NCBI RefSeq assembly: GCF_003589595.1
Contig: NW_020653718.1
Coordinates: forward strand, 3,324,291 to 3,388,290
Direction: 5' to 3'
Length of the DNA stretch: 64,000 bases
Origin: Hyposmocoma kahamanoa
Lineage: Eukaryota > Arthropoda > Insecta > Lepidoptera > Cosmopterigidae
The notes beneath the pieces were generated by a model. The model worked only from the letters and a program-made list of their open reading frames with translations. It was not told the origin of the DNA and ran no database searches. Below, one piece after another: positions 54,576 through 64,000 of this stretch. How positions within the stretch are numbered: the first letter of the stretch is position 1; every line of letters starts with the position of its first letter. The position numbers were made by a program, and so were the translations under genes.

Positions 54576-55706
54576 AGTCCAAGTTAATAAGTCGCAAGTC
54601 TTGACGCATTGGTAATTAACTATTCGTTCAAAAAATATAGTTCCCAATCTTCATCATTCACTTATCCATTTCAGAACACTTTACGGAGTTATTTGACCAG
54701 CGCACAGTGTGCTCAAAGACGTGTTATAGTTTCTTTTTTTATAAAACCACATTAGACTCATTGGACTGTGAACGTGATAAAAACCGTTAAGAAAGAAGTT
54801 ATCTAACTGTAGTTTCATAGCTTATAATGTAATTAGAAGCTTTAATTAGATAATATTACTCTCTCTCTCGAACTCTATGTATAGCTAAAGTTTAATATCT
54901 AAAGATATGTTGTGTCAAACTGAAAGTCTTCAAAATCTGAAGGATAAACTTAGTGGGCTATATGCTCATCGTCATCGTCAACCCATTTTAATCATACTAT
55001 TGTGACGATGTGACCTCCTTACACCGCCATCACACCTCTTTGTATCGCCTCTCTCCGCTTGTATCCTATCATTTTTCATTTTACGTGTATTTAAATTTTA
55101 AATTTGAAATGTTCCATCTTCCTTCGCTTTCTCATTTTGTTTTCGTACTACGGTCACTCACAGTCGGAGCTGTTCCAAATTCCATCGCGAATAATCGCTA
55201 ATTCTGGTTCTTTACTACGTTTGTAATCATTTAATAAGTTACATCATGTGTAATAATTTATAAGTCTACAGCCTTCGTGTACCTAAATCTGTAATTCAGT
55301 TACTCGGCCCATTTAGGGGTAAGTGCCTTAATAATAAAGTGTAGGGAGTGTTTTATACTGTTATACCTGCTTTTTTACATTTACCTTTATATTGTTACAG
55401 CCTTTCTTTAAACTTTACTTCTTTAATATATTTTATGGACCGGAAGTTTCCCATTTCATTGCGGTGAACCTGTTCACGGCTAGTTAGGGTTACAACCCTT
55501 TTACTACTGCTGAATACGGATCTCTTATAAAGAGAGCGTGTAGGCTACAGCTACTAATCACACGTTTTTCAAAAATAGCTAACCGTCTTCGACGAGGTAG
55601 TTTCGCCACAATGTTTTGTTTCAATATTAGCGAGTATCGACGGCATACACATAAGTCTCAAGGAGCCGCCATGCTGAATTGTAAATAAGATATGTTTACG
55701 TACCAC
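54576..55706. other. Unassigned stretch
   Basis: 54,965-55,020 ('catcgtcatcgtcaacccat') resembles the end of an RTE-type repeat. 55,020-55,200 is C/T-rich and may be a LINE 3' UTR. No gene supported. Confidence 0.35.
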
Positions 55707-56085
55707 ATATGGCGGATGATAGACTAGCGTAGCGCATCTTCTACTCTGAACTTAAGGCGGGTGGACGGAAACCTGGTGGTCAACTCCTCAAGTATAAAGA
55801 TATTCAGAAGCTACATATGAGAAGGTGCAACATCGAGCCATCTCAATGGGAAGATTTGGTAGCACTGCGCCCTGAATGGCGGGGTATTGTGAAGAGGCAA
55901 GTTCCGTTGGCAGTGTGTTCACGTGTCCTCAATGTGCATGATGGTTCGCCGCGAAGATTGTCTATAGTAGTCACCTTCGAGCGCATCAGCGCCAACTCAA
56001 CTAGAAGTCGAATGGTCGCCATGACCGAACACGATCGGAAGGATAAAGGATATGTTTGCCATCATGGTGCTAATGCGTAAGTTAG
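55707..56085 (+). mobile_element. Non-LTR reverse transcriptase C-terminal fragment
   Basis: Plus-strand frame: 'VPHMADDRLA', a stop, then 'RIFYSELKAGGRKPGGQLL', 'KYKDIQKLHMRRCNIEPSQW' and 'EDLVALRPEWRGIVKRQV'. This is the familiar C-terminal segment of insect endonuclease-reverse transcriptases ('..RIFYSEL..G.R..GGQ..RYKD..K.....C.I.P..WE.LA..RP.WR'). One stop replaces the expected basic residue before 'RIFYSEL'. The frame stays open to 56,080 but loses similarity after 'KRQV', where it probably reads into unrelated sequence. Confidence 0.82.
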
Positions 56086-57007
56086 TCGTCGATTGTTCCC
56101 CAGGGTACGCCCAAAAGGAATATGATTCATACTTTATTGCGGGAAAACTCCTTCATGCACCCTTTGAAAATCTCCATCGACACACATGTCGGCACTCCCT
56201 ATTGAGAAGCAAGTTGAGTAAAATATTGTCAATTTTTCTTTAAGTTATTTAGTTTGAAAACTATAAAATCTAGACGTAAAATCTAATATTTCGTTGGCCA
56301 TTCAGCACGGTAATGCTGCCAGTGTTATTGGGCATTTGAATAAAATATAATAAAAATTGTTATGTTGTGAATCAGATAAACTTTATTTTAAAATTTGTGT
56401 TGAAGTTGTTGACATTGATAGTTATATAATGTATTTAATTATTTTATTTTGACTTATATGTTGTTGTTGACGTTGATAGTTATGTATGATACTGTGTTTA
56501 GCTTGTTGACATTTTGAATTCTATTGTGTTTTAATTGATTGAGCTTAATGACTAATTGTAATCATAAAACATTGTGCACCCGACATGGGTATGAACTGTT
56601 CTAATCAAACTACATTTAACATCTATTTACCAGTTCAAACAATAAATAATTCTGATTCTGAACCAGCTAAGATTAAGAGCGGTCCTTTTTCATTGTACTA
56701 GTTGAATAAAAATGGCTAAATCTGGCGAATTGCATTATTGAGTTTTATGTGACGAAGCCTGTTGCTGATTTTGCGGATTGCCATTTGTAATAATTGATTT
56801 AGTTTTTGAATTATCTAAATTTTCAATGAAATGCCTTGCAAGACGAAAGAAGATTTTCCATTGATCAAATGGTTAACTTTCTCAACACAAAGAAGATATT
56901 AAATTTAATAAAGATCTAATCATCGAGTTAGGTTATGTTACGACGATTACTACTCATTAGATGTGAAGTATTTTTTCGGTTCTAAAAAAAATAAAGCAAA
57001 AAATTTC
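56086..57007. other. Unassigned stretch, probable LINE 3' sequence
   Basis: 56,385-56,520 repeats 'gttgttgac.ttgatagtta' about 71 bp apart. 56,584-56,662 ('atttaccagttcaaacaata', ending 'attctgattctgaacc') looks like a non-LTR 3' end with a short tandem tail. No gene supported. Confidence 0.4.
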
Positions 57008-57095
57008 GGGCTCTGTATCTGCGCCCTCTGGCTCCGTATCTTTATCTGTATGTCGGGCTCTGTATCTGTAAATCGAGCTCTGTATCTGCGCCCTG
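57008..57095. repeat. Minisatellite based on 'ctctgtatctg'
   Basis: At least four imperfect units of 'cgggctctgtatctgcgccc' and shorter variants in direct orientation. Confidence 0.75.
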
Positions 57096-57165
57096 ACGTG
57101 GCTGACCGGAATCGCGCGAAAGTGACATAAAGCGCGAGATCTGCTGTCGTGTTAGACCTACAGGT
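57096..57165. mobile_element. Partial copy of the 18,086 hairpin element
   Basis: 'gaccggaatcgcgcgaaagt', 'gacataaagcgcgag' and 'cgtgttagacctacag' correspond to the loop side and right arm of the hairpin at 18,086-18,182. The left arm is diverged or missing. Confidence 0.5.
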
Positions 57166-58043
57166 CTTTTAGTCACGGGTGACTGATAATACTAAAGCCA
57201 TTAGACTTGTATTACAGCCCACCAAGACCTAAGAATTCACGTCTAACATAATTCCAGAGGATTCTTAAAGAAGGTCCGCCGTGTCCAGCACAGTGGTACA
57301 CGTATATGAGGAAATACAGAAATAACTCTCGCAACTGACCTTTGCTTTTTATAACTGGACATAACAAAAATAATTATGCTCACAAAATTCCCGATCTGTG
57401 TTTTCAATCATGTAAATTGGTAAACTCAATGGTTATTACACGATTCCGATGCCAAAACGAGGCATTGTTATTTTTAAGTGCAACTCGAAATTCGGTCTTT
57501 ACAACAGCTTTTAATTAGTTTTTTGCCTGATTTATTGCCACAAGACCCACTGTGTCAATAATGGGACACGTTTTGTTATTTTAAAATGCCCATATTTGTC
57601 AGAAATTTTGGTTATAATTCTGTAGTAATAATATATATGTGCGGTTTTAATAATTCTTTGTCCTGATTTTCTGATTCTCACATTTTAGACCCATTACAGC
57701 AGATAAGACGTTAAAAATAAGGGCCACTCCGCATATGGGAGGTGATGAAGAACTGTGCTACCACGAAATCGTATTCGCATTAACGCAGGATATTTTATAC
57801 TGAACGTAGCCATAAAACTGTAATTCGAATTGTAACGATAGGATAAGAGTGAATAATGTGAGTGACGCGGAGAAATGAGTGAGTAAGAGAATGAAGAGAA
57901 AGAACGGTGATAGGCGGCCATTTTTGGTTATTGTACACGTGCCACATGCTTTTGAAAAAAAAAACAATAAGATAAGTAAGAAGAAGATAAGAACCGAATT
58001 TTAATGTTAAGAAGAATTTTTTCCCCGCATTTAACTGCCTCCG
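57166..58043. other. Unassigned stretch
   Basis: No gene or repeat recognised; overlapping minus-strand frames at 57,694-58,049 are featureless. Confidence 0.35.
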
Positions 58044-58255
58044 TTGCAAAAGATCTAAGCGGTTCTAAAAAGATCTAAGGGACACTGCCACTGCGCCCGT
58101 CACCCTGTGACATAAGTTGACAAATCCTATGTGCCTGTAATGCACCGTTACACTTCAAAACCTGAACGCAGTAATGTTCACATTACTGCTTGGCGGCAGA
58201 AACAGGTAAGGTGGATACTTCCCTGGATCAACTCTTTCACAAGCATCTCTACTGT
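58044..58255 (-). mobile_element. SINE A copy
   Basis: Minus-strand body: 'cactgccactgcgcccgtca', 'ttcaaaacctgaacgcagta', 'attactgcttggcggcagaa', 'caactctttcacaagcatct'. The far 3' tail is replaced by a duplicated 'aagatctaag'. Confidence 0.82.
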
Positions 58256-58853
58256 ATGTATGTAGTAAGTAGTGTATGCGTTAATATTATTAAATACATT
58301 CATACATTTTAACTTTTTTGTAACGTACAAACTACATAGATACGAGCTATCGTATCATATCTAGTTCCCACGTAACACAATCGTCATACAGTTCATTATT
58401 AAAATTATTCAAAAATTCGCTTTAACCGCTCTCCTATTTGATTCTAGGAATATCCAGTGAGTGGACATATTCATAACCGGTACCCAGTTAACGTTACTGT
58501 AAAATAAAATTAACAAATTTATAAATCAAAATGTAAATAAGTATTCTAAGCGAAGTTTCGTTTAGAAGTTAAAGAGTCATAAGGTAGCTTTCGGTCGTAA
58601 CATTGCATTACAGTGACAGCTGCGCGTACGCAGCGCACGCGTCGGATTAAAATGTATTATTTATATATTTTATTTATTACTTAATGTTTATTGTTATTTA
58701 TAATTCAGTGTTGGTATATAATTTAAAGATTACAAACGCTTGTAATTTGAGTTACTAAATATCTAAAGATAGAATTTATTTTACTTACAACTCTCTATAA
58801 TAACGCATCCGTCATGGAAGAATGGCATAAATGGAATTACGTCAAACATATTT
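58256..58853. other. Unassigned stretch
   Basis: AT-rich apart from a short GC patch at 58,618-58,648. No gene recognised. Confidence 0.35.
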
Positions 58854-58986
58854 ATTGCTCCATTATATATAGAAAAATAAAACCCACATCCTCTAGCATT
58901 GGAGAGGGTGTAGGTTGTACTTTTCTGTATTTAATCTCCAATTGGAGAGAATGTGGCTTATAATTTTCTGTATCTAATGGAGCAAT
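58854..58986. mobile_element. 133-bp foldback MITE candidate
   Basis: The outer ends read 'attgctccattatatataga' on the plus strand and 'attgctccattagatacaga' on the minus strand. Inside, 'gaaaaataaaacccacatcc' mirrors 'tgtggcttataattttc', and the centre has a further pair around 'ctccaattggag'. The whole element can fold on itself. No coding sequence. Confidence 0.78.
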
Positions 58987-59562
58987 GGATGCGATTATTA
59001 ATATAATCTGCAATCCAACCATATCACTGCAGCTATGTATAATTACAGGCAAAACTGCACAATATTAACTCAACGAGCTCCCCTTCATGCTAGTTATTTT
59101 ATTATCCACGTACTATTATTATTTTATTATAAAACATAAACATCAAATTTACAACCTCGTTTTTTTAAAATCGGTTACGGATCATATCCTTTGAGTATTT
59201 CGTTAGCGAAGTGTTGTCAGCAAAATTCAAATATCGACCGTAAAGATCTCTATCGGAGATTCCGAAACCCGCGGGGGTCCCAGAGTGGGGCCATGAAATA
59301 AAGTTATTTGTATGATTGTAAATATTATTGCTATGTAAATATAAATGTACAGTTACATACATAAAATTCTTAGCTTATTCTAACTCAAGTAACTTAAACG
59401 CTCCATACAACCGACGAACTCACCAACGTAAATGAAAAGGCAATAATCACCATAAACCTATTGTAATATACGACCCACTGCTGGGTCTCTAAAGAGATTG
59501 TTCAAGCTACAGTCCCAAGCATTATGCGGGTAAATCAAAGATTGGGACCCCTCTTAAGGTGA
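58987..59562. other. Unassigned stretch
   Basis: 59,478-59,500 ('tacgacccactgctgggtct') resembles a common RTE-type repeat motif. Nothing else recognised. Confidence 0.35.
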
Positions 59563-60062
59563 TTTTCCACCGGCGAGGCGAGGCGAGATGAGGCGAGACG
59601 AAGATTGATATTTGTATGACAAAATTTCAATTCTCTCCCAGCCCAAATTCGTTGGAATGACGAGGAGAATTGATGTTTTTGTTGATGTAACACTGAACCT
59701 TATTGCTACCTGCATAGAGTATTGTAACTCTGCAACCGAAACACGGTTTCTCGCGCGATTTCGCAAGTGGCAATTAATATCCGTCGCAAGATTGTGGGGT
59801 ATGTATAATTTGAGATTTAAAAAAAGATGGTTTCATCTTATTCTTCTTCTGTTAACATATTTAATAATAATAATAATTTACGGAACATGTTATTTCTGTG
59901 AACTAAACAGCATTGAATCTTCACTATACACAATTACAACGCAAGCTTGTGCGAGATCGCGATGGCTCGCAAGTGTTATTAATGGAAATTTTTGGTGGAA
60001 ATAGGCCGGCGTGATTTCAATTCTCGTCTCTTCTCGTTTCGTCTCGCCTTGCCGGTGGAAAA
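59563..60062. mobile_element. 500-bp TIR element of unknown superfamily
   Basis: Left end 'ttttccaccggcgaggcga'; the reverse complement of the right end is 'ttttccaccggcaaggcga'. Inverted ends of about 40 bp are rich in 'ggcga' and 'gacga'. The interior spans a 130-codon plus-strand frame (59,612-60,004) with a hydrophobic segment ('LILLLLTYLIIIIIYG') but no known domain; a minus-strand frame covers 59,554-59,766. No target duplication is obvious. Confidence 0.75.
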
Positions 60063-60324
60063 CACAGCAACGCGTTACAGACTTCTACAGACAGACAGGT
60101 TGTACGTGGACCCGTGGCGATCTAATACACAAGCGAATTTGACAGGCGAAGCGAGTTAGGCGGTTTAGGCAGTTTTATTTTTCTATGAATTTGTAAACTA
60201 AGCCCAAGCCTGCCTTAAAGCTCAAATTATTTGCATTAAAGGAAAAGATGCTTAATAATAATTTTTTAACATATTAAGTATTATTGAATGTTAGAATGTT
60301 TCACCATCGTAATATTCAATTATT
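60063..60324. other. Unassigned stretch
   Basis: Nothing recognised. Confidence 0.35.
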
Positions 60325-60535
60325 AAATAAAGATCGAGCACTTGGAAAAATTTACTTCGATCCGGTTGTATTCGAGCCAAAGTCTCCCAGCAAACCGTGC
60401 CAGACGCAATACCAACTAAGCCACGGAACGAACCAACGGACCTCACGAATTTTTCCATGTGTTTGTTGCAGATCTCTGTTTTTTTTTTTAAATACTTTTT
60501 TGCCGTAACGCCATCTGTGAGAGATCTATGAAAGT
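60325..60535 (-). mobile_element. SINE C copy
   Basis: Minus strand: 'cttcgatccggttgtattcg' (tail and B-box region), 'taccaactaagccacggaac' (A-box complement), 'ggacctcacgaatttttcca', then 'gccgtaacgccatctgtgag'. Same order as 41,933-42,085 and, inverted, as 15,546-15,765. Confidence 0.78.
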
Positions 60536-61214
60536 TTTTTCTTCACTCCGGGATGTACCTTTACAACCCTCAGCAGCTATTTACAACCATCAGCAGCTAC
60601 TATTGTTTTTTTAACATATTACTGTAATCTACACTTTGCAGCTGTCTTAAATCGTAAGCTAAATTCTCTAAGGAACAGCAAGCACAGAGTCAACCAAGGT
60701 GTCCATGGAGGCAAAGGTCAGTACTATCAGATTTCGTGGCCCGATATAACGGTGCGAAATTTATGACGTAACAGGCGACGAGCGCGCTAATTGCTGCGTG
60801 CGCGCATCCCATCGCTATCGTAGACCTGTATGAGGTAGTCATGAGTTTGAAGTTTTTAAGACTTTTGCTATGACAATTAATTTATTAGAAATTATAGATC
60901 TTTTATCGTTATTTGTAATAATAGAGATCCGCTTTTTGAATTAATTTTCTTTTAGTAAACACTGAGACAATTTTCGTCTCAATTTGAGTTTGAAATATTG
61001 AGAACAAAAGTCTCGTACGATACGATAGTTTTTTTTTTTTAATTCTTTATTTATTTAGATAACTTTGATCATTGTTGTAAACATGTCAGCTTCATCAGAA
61101 AAACAATACGTCAAGAAAAACTACCTAACCAAACTTGTATACAAAATCGTTGCAGCACTAGATTTTCTTATTGTTCAAACTTGAAACTGTCAGAATATTG
61201 TATATTTTATATTA
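60536..61214. other. Unassigned stretch with a short tandem duplication
   Basis: 60,555-60,600 repeats 'tttacaacc.tcagcagcta' twice. A GC-rich patch lies at 60,768-60,825. No gene recognised. Confidence 0.45.
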
Positions 61215-61495
61215 TATTATAGTAACGGTAGAGCTCCTTGAGATAGAGTTCGTCCAGGGAAGTTCTGCCACCTTACCTATTCCTAATGTCAGCATTACCG
61301 CGTTCCAATTTGGTAGGGTAAGAGTGCTGGTGAAAAAACAGGCAAACGGGACTTGTCAGCGTATGTCTCGGGGTGACGGGGGTAATGGCAGTGTCTCTGA
61401 TATGTCGCCTACCATCAAATGGCCCTGCCGGAAATCGAATATGAGACATCGTCATCCAGCGCGCACAGGGCAAACCGTTGAGATCGTCATTGACA
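61215..61495. mobile_element. SINE A body (+) fused to a SINE A-type head (-)
   Basis: 61,215-61,400 is sense SINE A ('gagttcgtccagggaagttc', 'gtctcggggtgacggggg'). From about 61,415 the text switches to an antisense tRNA-like head: 'ccctgccggaaatcgaatat', 'gacatcgtcatccagcgcgc'. A 148-codon frame at 61,171-61,617 covers both and is an artefact of the repeat. The opposed orientation suggests two insertions. Confidence 0.7.
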
Positions 61496-62404
61496 TCCCA
61501 GAATTCTTGCATTGTTTTTTAATGTTAATTTTAGCGTGTAATTTAATTAGCAATTACTTTCCTATGGTTGTGAATTTAGAAAATTTTTTTTTGTTGAACA
61601 TGCTGTCACAAACTTGACCGTAAATCACCCTTAAAGCGCCTGTATCCGTACAAACGCTGATGTTTTATAAGTAATTCGGTTATATGATTAAAAGCACGTA
61701 TGCTCGCTTCTATATCCTGTATGGAGTTGCGACGGAACGAAGCAAAGTCACGGCGAAGAAAAAGAATTAAAACACGATTCAAAATTTAAAATGGCCAGAA
61801 ACAAGAAAAAAAGGTGCAATTATGATGGAGGAGGTCGAATCGTCACAAGTTTAGATAAATATATTTTGAAAATCAAAACTATTTTTACAATAAAAGATTC
61901 ACTAAAAAGTTTGTTCTCACCAACCTCACAGATTTACATTCAGAAAAAAATTGTGAGAAACGAAAGCACACATTGACTGTTATACAGCCACATCCCAGAA
62001 ATAAACATATCAGCACAGGTTCAACTCTGTTATAGTAGAAATAAATCCAGTGGTACCAATTAATCTAGTGCTTACTTGGCTTCGCTTAATTTACTGTCTT
62101 CGTTAGTGTGTACATGGCACATTGGATATAGATTTGTTTTCGCTGTTACTGTTCTGTTCAGTGTTGGTTTGTTCTTTTATGCACGCCAAGCAATTTAAAA
62201 AATACTTCGTAATTTAAAAAAAAGAACTAACGTTATAGCGTTAACGACCGTTAAATCAATTATGATGACAACTAACAAAATGGCGTAGAGACAAGCGACA
62301 TCGGTTCTAGCACAGAAATAACTGTAATAGAATGACTGTTATAATAAATTACGAATTGATTTTTGCCAAATTTCAATATTGTTTTGTTAAAAACTTTATT
62401 TACG
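61496..62404. other. Unassigned stretch
   Basis: No gene or repeat recognised. Confidence 0.35.
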
Positions 62405-62876
62405 ATACCCAGTGACGAGACAAACAAAGTGTGCACCTGGTGGTAAGAGACACGCCTGTCCGAGTTAACAAGTCCCATGTGCCTGTAATTTCACTAACAC
62501 CCTTATCCTTCAAAACCGCAACGCAGTAATGTGATCATTACTACGCAGTAATGGTCACATTACTGCTTGGTGACAGAAATAGATAAGGTGTTCGACAACA
62601 TTACATACGTTGCTCTGATTCCAAAGTAAGTAGCTATAGCACTTGTGTTCTGGAAATCGGAAACAACGACGGTACCATAAACACCCGAGACAATATAGAA
62701 AAGTTAGTTTTCTACACTGACCCGGCCAGGGATCAAACCCGGGACTTCAGAGATCGCTATCTCACCATGAAAACGGGTGTGCAAGCCACTCGATCACGGA
62801 GGCCGTCAAATACTGTACTACTGGTGGCAGTACTTTGGACGAGCTCTTTCACACGGAGTTCTACTGCAACTAAATA
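62405..62876 (-). mobile_element. SINE A copy split by SINE E
   Basis: The 3' part of SINE A lies at 62,405-62,590 ('cacctggtggtaagagacac', 'gacaagtcccatgtgcctg', 'gacagaaatagataaggtg') and the 5' part at 62,820-62,876 ('ctggtggcagtactttggac', 'gctctttcacacggagttc'). The family palindrome 'gcagtaatg..cattac' is duplicated at 62,523-62,565. The intervening sequence is a complete SINE E. Confidence 0.78.
62591..62808 (-). mobile_element. SINE E copy nested in SINE A
   Basis: Minus strand: head 'ggcctccgtgatcgagtggc' (A-box region), 'cccgggtttgatccctggcc' (B-box region), then 'agaaaactaacttttctata' and 'ccagaacacaagtgc'. It interrupts SINE A and is therefore younger than that copy. Confidence 0.78.
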
Positions 62877-63297
62877 CATAAGGGCAAACGTCTGTTGGAC
62901 GTGAGTACAAACGACAGAAACTCCAAGAGTTGGCCTCTCTTGGAGTTTCTGTCGGTTTGGTTGTTTAATATAATCATTATGACGTAAAAAACATTTAAGT
63001 ATTGGATACTGCAAAAAAAAAAACATGAAAGTATAGTGATTGCTGAAGAAACAATAGCTTTGTGCACTTGTGGGATAGTACGAGAGCCTTCTGTTATAAA
63101 AGATGATATAGCCAAGCCAATGATATATAGCCAAGATAGAAAAAGGTAATGCTTCTGTGATTTCATCACCAGTTTGATATGATCATTAATAACACCGGTT
63201 TCTTCAAATCCACCCGTTAAGACGGATGGAAGTAAGTTATATAGTGACTAGAATAGAAAGAGGAATGAATGCTTCGGTGATTTAGTCAGGTAGAAAG
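62877..63297. other. Unassigned stretch with an inverted 20-mer
   Basis: 'gacagaaactccaagagttg' (62,913) is followed by its near mirror 'tcttggagtttctgtcgg' (62,938), a hairpin. 'gaatgcttcggtgatttag' (about 63,266) echoes 'taatgcttctgtgatttca' (about 63,148). No gene recognised. Confidence 0.5.
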
Positions 63298-63480
63298 GAT
63301 GAATTTTTTTTTCAAATTTATAAAGCGGACTTGTAAGGAAACGTAGGAGAAGAAGATATCTTTATACATTTCTTGATTAGAGAGGATGTCTCTAAAGAAT
63401 GTCAGATAAAATGGACTGAAAATAAACAGCAGAAGGTGGAAGAAATTTATCAGAGGCTTAGCGAGTGGAAACTGGCGTGA
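63298..63480 (-). repeat. Dispersed repeat F copy
   Basis: Reverse-oriented relative of 51,736-52,020; shared core 'cttgattagagaggatgtct' and 'tctaaagaatgtcag'. Confidence 0.5.
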
Positions 63481-63538
63481 TAGCATTATTATTATACTAT
63501 ATATAGCTCGATTACCACTGACTGATCTAACTAGATAC

Positions 63539-63548
63539 NNNNNNNNNN
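63539..63548. other. Assembly gap (10 N)
   Basis: Ten undetermined bases. The true gap length is unknown, so continuity across this point should not be assumed. Confidence 0.99.
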
Positions 63549-64000
63549 GTAGACATTTAGGTAATAGTTCTCCCAGAAGGAACAGCGATAGTTTAAAATG
63601 ATTTACAGGAATAGTGGCCGGAAGGGTTCAGTGAGTACGAGAAAATCCGGATATCTTGGAATAGTGCTCCACATCAGGTGGGACAGAGGCTGTTCGCTCA
63701 AGTATCGTAGATGGGCACATGGCTCTCAAATAAAAGTTGTCAAGAATCTTAGTCAGGTTCTACCAGAATCGAAAGTGTTCTGATATGACGAATTTAAGAT
63801 GGCCGCCATACGAAATTGACTATTCTGAATCTTCGCAGTTGTCAATGATATACGACTGGTTTGTTCTGAGATATTTAAGGATACAACTTGACGCGAACGT
63901 ACCAACTACCCCTACATGTAACCTAACTGGAGCAGTCGACAACCCTGCTTCCTCCCACTCAAACTCAACCAAAGAGGATTCTCTACTGAAATATGAAGTC
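63549..64000. other. Unassigned end of window
   Basis: A 61-codon frame at 63,598-63,783 has no recognised domain. No repeat identified. Confidence 0.35.

Noticed and set aside
61171..61617. 148-codon plus-strand frame as a possible gene
   Set aside because: Most of it is SINE A sequence read through; the translation has no domain.
63598..63783. Tc1-like transposase remnant
   Set aside because: The end reads 'ESKVF' then a stop and 'YDEF', faintly like a Tc1 catalytic motif, but no supporting motif or inverted ends were found.

Overview
This window reads as eukaryotic, AT-rich, repeat-dense DNA from an insect, most likely a moth or butterfly. The reasons are the ORF landscape (no open frame above 149 codons, no operon structure), several tRNA-derived SINE families, C-terminal tails of non-LTR reverse transcriptases of the kinds abundant in Lepidoptera, a decayed mariner, and the dispersed repeat that begins with an 'aaccgacttc' motif. 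The lepidopteran call rests on recognising these repeat families from memory, not on a search. No host protein-coding gene, rRNA or functional tRNA gene could be supported. The window looks intergenic or intronic.

Layout. The commonest element is a tRNA-derived SINE, called SINE A here: more than 25 full or partial copies in both orientations from 164 to 62,876, about one every 2.4 kb. Its most complete copy (20,818-21,219) links an RNA polymerase III B-box-bearing head to a body of about 300 bp and a short A-rich tail. Four other tRNA-headed families (B to E) are scattered through the window. Non-LTR retrotransposons survive only as 5'-truncated 3' ends (16.3, 18.2, 30.3, 31.6, 35.8, 40.3, 41.5, 43.0, 52.8 and 55.7 kb), consistent with target-primed reverse transcription and old age; most carry frameshifts or stops. 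One mariner (10,780-11,895) keeps both inverted repeats and the TA duplication, but its transposase has lost the HTH-to-linker region and is out of frame. A GC-rich, partly tandem repeat of unknown class occupies 36.4-37.5 kb and recurs at 39.2-39.7 kb.

The cleanest young event is a pair of nearly identical non-autonomous DNA transposons of about 280 bp (29,687-29,972 and 50,696-50,973). Both have imperfect terminal inverted repeats of about 30 bp and perfect, different 8-bp target duplications. Six further foldback or TIR-bearing candidate MITEs are present (16.98, 18.09, 46.16, 47.44, 58.85 and 59.56 kb). Several insertions are nested (LINE in SINE A at 43.0 kb; SINE E in SINE A at 62.6 kb; poly(A) retroposon in repeat R at 20.3 kb) and give relative ages.

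The remaining stretches (notably 6.5-8.8, 33.2-35.8, 47.6-48.9 and 49.2-50.7 kb) show no recognisable gene or repeat. A 10-base assembly gap lies at 63,539-63,548. No clearly novel multi-gene system is visible; the interest lies in the mobile elements and a few unexplained palindromes.
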